Source: Endomicrobium sp.
GTDB lineage: Bacteria > Elusimicrobiota > Endomicrobiia > Endomicrobiales > Endomicrobiaceae
DNA length: 33,938 nucleotides
NCBI GenBank assembly: GCA_031290155.1
Contig: JAITOB010000018.1
Span: forward strand, 1-33,938
Direction of reading: 5' to 3'
Position 1 is the stretch's first letter. Each line of letters opens with the position of its first letter. The translations under genes were made by a program, and so were the position numbers. Below, piece after piece: positions 16,751-24,228 of the stretch. The notes beneath the pieces are model-generated. The model searched no databases, was not told the DNA's origin, and saw only the letters and a program-made list of their open reading frames with translations.

Positions 16751-17038
16751 TAACCAGATACCATACTTTATTATACCCTGCCCCGAGTTACGTTTCTTTT
16801 ATTTCTAACTATATTTTAAATTTTTTATATTTAGTTTGTATTTATTATCATAATTTAAATGAACGATATTGACAAAATACAAAAAAGTTGTTATATCGCT
16901 CATATTAATTCTAGACATCATTTATGTGATAAGTATATATTTTACTTAATTTGACTATACAAAATAATAAAAAATGTAAATCATAAAGATACAGATATTT
17001 TTTAGCAATTATTGAATATTTTGCAAGGAGGCGAAAAA
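16751..17038. other. Intergenic region upstream of amtB
   Basis: No supported gene. A 26-codon TTG frame at 16869-16949 encodes a Lys-rich start followed by one hydrophobic helix (TKYKKVVISLILILDIIYVI), but its first codons coincide with a good promoter and it lacks a ribosome binding site. The region mainly holds the amtB promoter and AAGGAGG ribosome binding site. Confidence 0.5.
16869..16897 (+). promoter_or_regulatory. Sigma-70-type promoter upstream of amtB-glnB
   Basis: A consensus -35 TTGACA at 16869-16874 is followed by a 17-base spacer and TATATC at 16892-16897. It lies about 140 bases before the amtB ATG and could still drive the intact PII gene through the dead amtB. No sigma-54 GG-N10-GC element is apparent. 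Confidence 0.5.
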
Positions 17039-18236
17039 ATGTTTAGTACAGGAGATGTGGCCTTTATTCTTATTTGTACTGTGTTTGTTTTTATTATGAC
17101 GCCAGGACTTGCACTTTTTTACGGCGGATTAGGACGCAGAAAAAATATGGTTAACAATATGATGAATTCTGCGTTTATTATGGGACTTGGTATTTTTCTA
17201 TACACACTTATAGGCTATTCATTGTCATTTGGATATAAAGGCGGAAATTTTATAGGTTCATTTAAAAATATCGGACTTGCGGGCATTACAAAAGATTCTC
17301 TTACGGGGTCTCTGCCTACTTTTGTTTTTGTAGCATTTCAAATGATGTTTTCTCTTATAACGCCGGCAATTATAACGAGGTCAGTTGCTGGCAGAATGAA
17401 ATTTAAAGCATTGTGGTTGATAATTGTGTATTATCCTTTGGCTCATATGGTTTGGGGCAGCGGATTTATCGGTGGTACAATCAAAGCTCTTGATTTTGCA
17501 GGCGGAAATGTTGTGCATATAAGTTCAGGAATAACAGGTCTTATTCCTGCAGTTTTGTTAGGTAAAAGAGTCGCTTATGCGCATAATTCATACCGCCTGC
17601 ATAATGTTCCTTTTATTTTTTTGGGCATGGGACTTTTATGGCTTGGCTGGTTTGGGTTTAACTCAGGCAGCGCTCTTGCAGCGCATGCATTTATAACGAC
17701 AGCCATATCTGCTTCAGCAGCTATGCTGGTGGTGGATATTGATAGATTGTCTTGACAGCGGAAAACCCACGCTGATTGGAGCATGTACCGGCGTTTTAGC
17801 GGGATTGATAGGTATTACTCCTGCGGCAGGGTTTGTTGATATGTGGGGCGGCTTTAATTATTGGCATAACAGTGAGCCCCGTATGTTTTTTGGCATAGTA
17901 TTTATAAAAACGTACTTAAAATTGATGACGCTTTAGATGCTTTTGGATGTCACGGCATCGGCGGTATATGGGGCGGATTATTGACAGGCGTATTTGTAAA
18001 TCCGGCAATTAACGGTGGAAAACCTGGTCTTATTTTTTGGACAAGCTTCACAGTTGATAGCGCAGGTTGAAGGCATACTTGTAACTTTTGTAATAGTTAT
18101 CGCAGGAACTTTGTTATGCGCTGGAATTGTAACTATATTCACGCCTCTTCGTGTAGATAAGAAAGAAGAACTTATAGGTTTGGATATATCAGAACATGGG
18201 GAAAACGCATACCCGTCATTTACAGGATTAGATTAA
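17039..18236 (+). pseudogene. amtB: Ammonium transporter AmtB, frameshifted
   Basis: The first 240 residues are well preserved: MTPGLALFYGGLGRRKN, HMVWGSG and NVVHISSGITGL with the pore histidine region, ending AFITTAISASAAMLV. The frame then slips by one base in a GTGG repeat near 17728. The sequence continues out of frame as SGKPTLIGACTGVLAGLIGI then TPAAGFVDMWG. It slips again near 17850, near 17890 and near 17925, reads DDALDAFGCHGIGGIWGG, and shifts once more near 18025 into GQASQLIAQVEGILVTFVIV, ending DISEHGENAYPSFTGLD. So all eleven helices can still be traced but not translated as one protein. The AAGGAGG ribosome binding site at 17025-17031 is intact, and the in-frame TTG at 17012 is upstream of it. 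Loss looks recent. Confidence 0.93.
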
Positions 18237-18284
18237 ATTTGTCTTTTTACACTGTAAAGCTTTTTAGAAAGGAGGTTCTTAATT

Positions 18285-18629
18285 ATGATAAAAATTGAAG
18301 CAATAGTTCGTGAAGAAAAACTGGAAGATATAAAAGAAGCTCTTAATAAAGTTGAAGTAAATGGAATTACTGTTTCACAGGTTATGGGCTGCGGAAAACA
18401 AAAAGGATATAAAGAACTTGTACGCGGAACTGAAATTGATATAATAATGCTCCCAAAAATTAAATTTGAAATTATAGTTTCTTCTGAAGAATGGGAGCAG
18501 AAAACAATAAAAGCAATTCAGGAAGCAGCTTATACGGGTAATCCCGGCGACGGCAAAATATTCAGTTATGATTTGCGCACGGTTACCAGAGTACGCACCA
18601 AAGAAGTAGGAACCGCCGCAATAAACTGA
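18285..18629 (+). CDS. glnB: PII nitrogen-regulatory protein lacking the uridylylation tyrosine
   Basis: PII proteins sense 2-oxoglutarate and ATP/ADP and block AmtB. The 114-residue product has the family landmarks: MIKIEAIVREEKLEDIKEAL, GKQKGYKEL with Gln39, LPKIKFEIIV with Lys58, the B-loop TGNPGDGKIF and the C-loop TRVRTKE. In the T-loop, position 51, the Tyr that GlnD uridylylates in E. coli, is Ile, and position 46 is Val instead of Tyr, so classical covalent control is not possible. A strong AAAGGAGG ribosome binding site is intact. It sits directly after the dead amtB, the normal glnK-amtB pairing. GlnB and GlnK cannot be told apart from sequence alone. Its remaining target is unknown. 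Confidence 0.95.
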   Translation: MIKIEAIVREEKLEDIKEALNKVEVNGITVSQVMGCGKQKGYKELVRGTEIDIIMLPKIKFEIIVSSEEWEQKTIKAIQEAAYTGNPGDGKIFSYDLRTVTRVRTKEVGTAAIN

Positions 18630-18754
18630 ATAAAAAGTTAACCTTTCCTGTTATAGATAGTAATATTCAGTTGTTTGTAAATTTGATTAAATTAACCCAA
18701 AGATTAAAAATTTTGTTAAATGCCCAAGGATAGTTGTAAAAAGAATAATATTAC

Positions 18755-20212
18755 TTATCCATAAGGGGTCAAAAGACGGTATGCATTGTTTCTTATGCGT
18801 TTAAGAAACGGCAGATTTTTACATTCAAACGCAGTAGTAAGCTTTGCTTTTTGTTTTTTTGCTTCAACAATGCCGGAAAGTTCTTTTGCTAAACTTTTGC
18901 TAAAAATTTCTATATTGGATTCAAAATGGAGCTTAAAACTTCTTACGTCCCAATTTGCCGAGCCTAGAAAAATCCATTCATCGTCAACTATAAAAATTTT
19001 ACTGTGGTCAAAAGGAGGCGGAATACGATAAATTTTTACGCCGCTTTCAATTAAATATAAAAAATTAGGTTCAGATGCCCAGTTTATAAATCTGTGGTCG
19101 CTTTTATCTGGTATTATCATCTCAACGTCGACTCCTCTCATGGCAGCCATTTCAAGCGCTGTTAAAATATTGCTTTCCGGCAGAAAATAAGGCGTTGTTA
19201 TAAGAATTTTTTTTAGCGCGGTATTTATTGCTCCGTGGACAATAAGTTCTATAATTCCCCTTTTATTATCAGGTCCGTCTGGAATAATTCTTGCAGGAAT
19301 TCCGCCCGTTTTAATAAAAGGCAAATCTTTAGATAAGGATTGAAATTTTTTGCCTGTCGCAAATTCCCAGTCGTTTTCAAATATTTCTGAAATTTGGTCT
19401 ATAACGGGTCCTTCTATTTTGAAAGTAATATCTAAAATCCCTTTTTTTAAATCGTCAATTAAAACATTGTTTTTTGAAAGATTCATTCCTCCGAAAAAAG
19501 CTGTTTTTCCGTCTATTATCATAATTTTTCTGTGATTTCTTAAGTTTACAAAAGGCATTGCTATAGGAATTTGAGGAGGTAGAAATATGTCGTATTCCAA
19601 ACCTTTGATTTTTGAAAGTTTTTTTTCTATTGAACGGTGAAAAAATTTTAACGTGCCTATGCCGTCTACTAATATTTTTACTGCGGCGCCGTTTTTAATT
19701 GCTGTTTCCACGGCTTCTAAAAATTTGTCAGTCTCGCTGTCGCAATCAAAAATGTAACTTGAAATTAAAATTTCTTTATCTGCATTTTTTATAGTTTTTA
19801 TCATTTCAGGATAAGCTTCAACACCGTTTTGCAATGGTTTTACTGAATTGCCGAGAATAAAGTTTTGAGGATATACTTTATGACCGAAAGCTATAAACTT
19901 CTTGTAATTTATCGGAAAATTTTCAGCAATATTTTCTATTATTTCAAAAGAATATTCTTCAAATGCGATGTCGCTGTTCCTTAAACGAGCGCCTTTTCTT
20001 TTTACTCTGTTAATGCCTAGAAATATATACAGTACAGTTCCAAGGAACGGAGATAAAAAAACAAGAGCTATCCAGCCTATCGAACTTTTAACGTCATATT
20101 TATGCAGCAATATATGAATACTAGTACCGACAGACAAAGCGATATAAATGCCCGCCGCAAGGAAAGTATATAAGTTAGAATGGATAAAGTTTGAAAAGAT
20201 ATTTATAATCAT
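18755..20212 (-). CDS. cls: Cardiolipin synthase (phospholipase D family)
   Basis: Cls joins phosphatidylglycerol molecules into cardiolipin at the inner membrane. Two N-terminal helices (about residues 14-36 and 43-66) anchor a 485-residue protein with two HKD sites. The first has His227, Lys229, Asp234 in NHRKIMIIDGKTAFFGGMN; the second has His403, Lys405, Asp410 in DHSKIFIVDDEWIFLGSAN. Length and order match bacterial ClsA-type enzymes. It is the only intact full gene on the minus strand and is convergent with glnB. There is no Shine-Dalgarno sequence; reading on the minus strand, a TATATT box ends 4 bases before the ATG, again suggesting a very short leader. Confidence 0.96.
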   Translation of the reverse strand: MIINIFSNFIHSNLYTFLAAGIYIALSVGTSIHILLHKYDVKSSIGWIALVFLSPFLGTVLYIFLGINRVKRKGARLRNSDIAFEEYSFEIIENIAENFPINYKKFIAFGHKVYPQNFILGNSVKPLQNGVEAYPEMIKTIKNADKEILISSYIFDCDSETDKFLEAVETAIKNGAAVKILVDGIGTLKFFHRSIEKKLSKIKGLEYDIFLPPQIPIAMPFVNLRNHRKIMIIDGKTAFFGGMNLSKNNVLIDDLKKGILDITFKIEGPVIDQISEIFENDWEFATGKKFQSLSKDLPFIKTGGIPARIIPDGPDNKRGIIELIVHGAINTALKKILITTPYFLPESNILTALEMAAMRGVDVEMIIPDKSDHRFINWASEPNFLYLIESGVKIYRIPPPFDHSKIFIVDDEWIFLGSANWDVRSFKLHFESNIEIFSKSLAKELSGIVEAKKQKAKLTTAFECKNLPFLKRIRNNAYRLLTPYG

Positions 20213-20364
20213 TTACAATATATTTAGGGTATGTTATCAAAGTTAGTTTATTTTGGCAAGAAGATGTATTAAACATAGCACATTCCTATTTTATACGGAA
20301 CAGTAGTGAAAATAAATATATAAATTGCTGTTAAATAAAAAGAAAGGTGCAATAAACAATATCT

Positions 20365-20940
20365 ATGGAAATATTTTTATATTTATTGCAAATGAGTGAT
20401 AGAACTCAGATTCTTGCGATGACTTTTGCTTTGCGGTTTAAAGCTCTCTATGTTATTTTAGCGGTAATTGTAGCAACTGTTTTGAATCATTCGCTGTCTG
20501 TAATTGTTGGAAGAGTTATTTCCTCAATGGCGCCTTTGACAGTAACTCATTTGCTTGCCCTGGGCTTTTTATACTATTTGCTCTTTTGACTTTGTATAGA
20601 AACGGCGCTGATTATAAAAATAATGAAAAGAAGCTTATAATAAATCTGTTTTTACCATTGTAACAACTTTTTTTATTGCTGAAATTGGCGATAAAACGCA
20701 ATTTGCCACAATAACTCTCTCAATGAAATATACTACAGGAACTGTCTTAGTTTTAACGGACACCGTTCTCGGCGTTGTTTGCGCAGACGTTTTGGTTGTA
20801 ATAGTCGGAATTATAATGAGAAAAGCAGTTGATGCAAAAATCATTAAATGGATAGCCACTGCGGTATTTTCATTTACGGCGTATCGGGTATTTGGAACGG
20901 CTTAAACGAAGTTTGTGTACGCTCATATGCCGTTTTATAG
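20365..20940 (+). pseudogene. UPF0016/GDT1-family cation exporter, frameshifted
   Basis: GDT1/TMEM165-type proteins export Mn2+ or Ca2+ and carry two E-x-G-D-[KR]-[TS] motifs. The second is perfect here (TFFIAEIGDKTQFATITLSM), in a frame starting near 20655. The first has drifted to LQMSDRTQILAMTFALRFKA, losing the Glu and Gly. The frame breaks near 20570, again near 20655 and again near 20865, where the terminal IYGVSGIWNGLNEV lies in a third frame. All three pieces line up in the right order over about 190 codons, the family length, so this is one gene inactivated by at least three indels. Confidence 0.85.
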
Positions 20941-21012
20941 AAATATTCATAATACTGGCTACAGTGTTTAGCGGCTTTGATTATAATAAAAACAGGGGGG
21001 ATACCGTATAAA

Positions 21013-22193
21013 ATGATTAACAATATCAAAAAATTTCAATATACTGATATTTTGGCTGGTCAGTTTCAAGATGCGACAAGTTTTCAAACTGCAAAAGACA
21101 ATATTTTATGATTATTCTGCAAAATTTGATAAAGACATCCCTCTTGAAAAGATACAATTTTAAAAAATTAACTTCTAAAGCTTTAGAAACCGACAAGATT
21201 GTGCATGATATTATAAGAGATATGCTTAGAAGATATCGAGTGAGCGCAAAACCGTTAAATAAAGATAAATTTTTTAAATATTCTTTTGAGATGACGGAAA
21301 AATACTGTAATTCAAAAACTTTTTTTTGAACATTATTATAATAATGAAATAATTATAATTTCAGCAAAAAAAGCATGCGATATAATTCCTATTATAGTTT
21401 ACCTTTATCTGCAATATTGCGAAAAAAATGTTAAAATTGAAGATGACTTGATTGCAGAATTTATAAATACTGTGTAAATGAAACAAAGAATATGTACGAA
21501 TACCTTAAAGTCGGGGCCTAAAATATTATATTTATAAAACAGCTTTTAAAACTCGAAGTGGTAAATTTAGAGGTATAATTGGCGTTCTCATATAACCGTT
21601 ATTTTAGGATATACTCAGTTTAATGAGAGATAAAACGCCGGATGGTGAAACTGCAAAAGCGATAAAAAGTATGTATGACGCCGCTCAGAGAAGCCATAAT
21701 ATAATTAAAATATGTTTGGATTTGCTAGAACAGATTCCTTAAAAGTACAAGAAATAAATATAAATAATATCGTTGAACAAACTTTATTTATAGTTGAAAA
21801 AGATTTTTTTAAATCAAATATAAATTGTCAAAGATCTTACGGATCAATCTGTTTTTGTATTAGTAAATCCTATGCAAATCCAGCAGGTGATTTTAGATAT
21901 TATGTTAAATGCCTAAGATGCAATGCCTGACGGCGGCAAGCTTACTATTATACTACTGTAGAAAAAAGATAAGTATGTGTTGAGTTTGAAAGATACCGGT
22001 ATGGGCATTGAAAAAGACAACATTGCCAAAGTATTTGATCCGTTTTTACTACTAAAGAAGTCGGCAAAGGCACAGGGCTCAGACTATCAATATGTTACGG
22101 TATAATTAAGGGGCTTAAAGGCAAAATTTCAGTTGAAAGTACCGTTGAAAAGGTACGGTTTTCTACATGGAATTTCCTTTAAAAAAGATATGA
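21013..22193 (+). pseudogene. Decayed NtrB-like sensor histidine kinase
   Basis: The remnant starts with ATG at 21013 behind an AGGGGG ribosome binding site. Its N-terminal half is unassigned (YTDILAGQFQDATSFQTAKD; MTEKYCNSKTFF). It then shows kinase parts: ITVILGYTQF after a damaged H-box, RSHNIIK, an N-box region with LVNPMQIQQVILDIMLNA then DAMPDGGKLTI, G1 LKDTGMGIEK, F-box [16 protein letters not shown] and the closing [23 protein letters not shown]. At least six frame changes or stops interrupt it. Its stop overlaps the rmuC ATG as ATGA, so the pair was once translationally coupled. With the first kinase this makes two lost sensors in one window. No partner response regulator is visible. 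Confidence 0.85.
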
Positions 22194-23365
22194 ATATAAT
22201 AAGTTCGATATTGCTATTTATTATTGGGGTTTTAACGGGCGCCTGTTTATTGGTGTTTAAGTACATATCTGTTTTAAAAGATAATGCCGCAAAGGAACAA
22301 AAAATAAACAATTTGTCGGAAAATGCCGCTAAATATGCTCAGCTCAACGATAATTTAAGGGTTGAGTTTGAAAATATTGCCTCAAAAGTATTAGAAGAAA
22401 AAAATGCCAAAATTGCAGATTTTAATAAAAATTCTTTAGAAAATGTAATGATGCCTTTTAAAGTAAAAATTGACGAATTCAGAAATAAAATTGAAACTCT
22501 TCAAATTTATGAAGCTGAAAAACTGTCCGGGCTGCAAAATGAATTGGAAAAATTAATAAATCTCAATAAACAGGTAAGCGAAGAAGCAAATAATCTTGCA
22601 GGCGCTTTAAAAGGAGATAATAAGTTTCAAGGAATGTGGGGAGAATTAAGTATTGAAAGGATTTTTGAATATGTCGGAATGATTGAAGGCGTAAATTATG
22701 TATCCCAAAAACAGTTTAAAGACAACGATGGGAAAAAAATTCCGGATTATATAATAATTTTGCCGGATGAAAAACATATTGTAATAGATGCGAAAACTTC
22801 GCTTAATGCCTATGAAAGATATTATAATTCGCAGGATGAAGCTGAAAAAAAGATTTGCTTAAAAGAACATTCTGCAAGCGTAAAAAAACATATTGACGAG
22901 CTTGCTTTAAAAGATTATGCCAACTTGTCTGAACTTAATCAGCCGGAATATGTTTTGATGTTTGTGCCTGTAGAGGGAGCGGTTTCTCTTGCGCTTGCGG
23001 ATAAACCGGACATTATCGCTTATGCTTTTAAAAAAAATATAGTAGTTGTTACGCCGCCAACTCTTTTAGCTACGTTAAAAACAGTTGAGTATATATGGCG
23101 GCAGGAAAACCAGAAAAAGAATGTGCTTGAGATAGCAAAACAGGGCGGAAATCTTTATGATAAATTTGTTATGTTTGTTCAAACTTTAACGGAAGCTGAT
23201 AAAAAAATATCTGAAGCCAGAAGTAAAACGCAGGAAGCAATTAAAAGACTTTCTTCTTCCGATAAAAAGGGTGACAGTCTTATAGAAAGAGCACAAAAAT
23301 TGAAAGAGCTGGGTTCTTCGGCAAAAAAAGAAATATCTGAAAAATTGTTAAAAAATATACACTGA
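22190..23365 (+). CDS. rmuC: DNA recombination protein RmuC
   Basis: RmuC is a membrane-anchored, nuclease-fold protein that limits inversions at short repeats. The product (391 residues) has one N-terminal helix (ISSILLFIIGVLTGACLLVF), a coiled-coil stretch to about residue 140, and the RmuC domain. That domain reads GDNKFQGMWGELSIERIFEY, then DYIIILPDEKHIVIDAKTSL with the PD-(D/E)xK-like DAK, then MFVPVEGAVSLAL and VVTPPTLLATLKTVEYIWRQ. An open frame extends upstream to 22133, but those codons are the tail of the dead kinase read in another frame. The ATG at 22190 overlaps that gene's stop (ATGA) and gives the normal N-terminus. Coupling has probably been lost, since the upstream gene is no longer translated through. 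Confidence 0.94.
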   Translation: MNIISSILLFIIGVLTGACLLVFKYISVLKDNAAKEQKINNLSENAAKYAQLNDNLRVEFENIASKVLEEKNAKIADFNKNSLENVMMPFKVKIDEFRNKIETLQIYEAEKLSGLQNELEKLINLNKQVSEEANNLAGALKGDNKFQGMWGELSIERIFEYVGMIEGVNYVSQKQFKDNDGKKIPDYIIILPDEKHIVIDAKTSLNAYERYYNSQDEAEKKICLKEHSASVKKHIDELALKDYANLSELNQPEYVLMFVPVEGAVSLALADKPDIIAYAFKKNIVVVTPPTLLATLKTVEYIWRQENQKKNVLEIAKQGGNLYDKFVMFVQTLTEADKKISEARSKTQEAIKRLSSSDKKGDSLIERAQKLKELGSSAKKEISEKLLKNIH

Positions 23366-23443
23366 AAACAATACCTGTTTTATAAAATCAGCCGTAAGCT
23401 TATAAATTGACGTATATGTCTGAAATAAAAAAGAATTGTCTGT

Positions 23444-23452
23444 TGTTATAAT
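23444..23452 (+). promoter_or_regulatory. Extended -10 promoter before the RNase H gene
   Basis: TGTTATAAT is a perfect extended -10 (TGn-TATAAT), which needs no strong -35. Predicted start near 23459 leaves a leader of about 24 bases containing GAAGAG ahead of the ATG at 23483. Unlike recG or the Nudix gene, this transcript would carry a ribosome binding site. Confidence 0.55.
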
Positions 23453-23482
23453 ATTAAAAGAACAGTTTAGAAGAGAATAAAG

Positions 23483-24172
23483 ATGACGTTGTATAAGAAT
23501 GAATTAAAAAGTAAAGCTTTGGAACTGCAAAAAGCTCTTGAAAAACAAAATATATATGTTGCTTTTAAAGATAATTCTTTTAAAGATTATCTTGGCAAGC
23601 TCAGCATTAACGGCAGCGGCAGTTTATCAATTTATTATAAACCTACAAAAAATACTTATTCTTTAAAAAAACAGTTAAACAATTCTAAAATTGATATTAT
23701 TATTGATTCAGCGTGGGATCAAATAAACGGTTTTCAGATTTATTCTGCTGAAAGCGGTATTTACGAAGCGTTTGTCGACGGCTCTTATATTTCGGGTATT
23801 ACAGGATACGGGGCTGTTATTTATTTGGGAGATGGGGTTAAAACTGAACTTTCAGGAACTATTGCCGACACTCAGTTTAGACAGTTTGGAGGAGAATTGA
23901 AATCTGTAATTGAAACAATAAAATGGTGTCAGGACAACAGTATAAGAAAAATAAGAATTAATTATGATTATCAGGGTATAGAAAAGTTTGCAACCTCTGA
24001 ATGGAAAGCTAAAAATGATATTTCAAAAGAATATGTAGAGTTTGTTCTTAAAACTGAAATGGAAATTGAATGGCGCCATATAAAAAGCCATTCCGGCAAT
24101 GCAAAAAATGAAAGGGCCGATTTTTTAGCAAGAAAAGCTGCCGCAGAAAAACAAGTCGGGCGCTTTAAATAA
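23483..24172 (+). CDS. rnhA: Type 1 RNase H with an unassigned N-terminal domain
   Basis: The C-terminal part (residues about 93-225) is RNase HI, which cuts RNA in RNA/DNA hybrids. Asp99 in FVDGSY, Glu138 in GGELKS, Asp162 in NYDYQG and Asp213 in NERADFLARKAA form the catalytic DEDD set, and His203 in IKSHSGN matches the flexible-loop His. The first 90 residues (a Lys-rich helix, then VAFKDNSFKDYLGKLSINGS and IDIIIDSAWDQINGF) do not match the usual hybrid-binding domain, which starts with a short FYAV-type motif. I cannot name this domain. Length is 229. The gene lies between rmuC and dnaE, all on one strand. Confidence 0.88.
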   Translation: MTLYKNELKSKALELQKALEKQNIYVAFKDNSFKDYLGKLSINGSGSLSIYYKPTKNTYSLKKQLNNSKIDIIIDSAWDQINGFQIYSAESGIYEAFVDGSYISGITGYGAVIYLGDGVKTELSGTIADTQFRQFGGELKSVIETIKWCQDNSIRKIRINYDYQGIEKFATSEWKAKNDISKEYVEFVLKTEMEIEWRHIKSHSGNAKNERADFLARKAAAEKQVGRFK

Positions 24173-24228
24173 AAATTTTTTAGAATAGCTGTAATATACG
24201 GACAAAAATTTACAAACGGAGATTTTTT

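Noticed and set aside
16869-16949. 26-codon single-helix ORF with a TTG start upstream of amtB
   Set aside because: Its first codons are the -35 of a good promoter and there is no ribosome binding site, so coding is unlikely.
17039-18236. Frameshifts taken as sequencing or assembly errors
   Set aside because: Long housekeeping genes including the 3.5-kb dnaE are free of indels, while breaks cluster in dispensable functions and come with internal stops and deletions. Resequencing would still be the formal test.
22133-22189. Upstream start for rmuC
   Set aside because: These codons are the out-of-frame tail of the preceding kinase, and the RmuC membrane helix begins right after the ATG at 22190.
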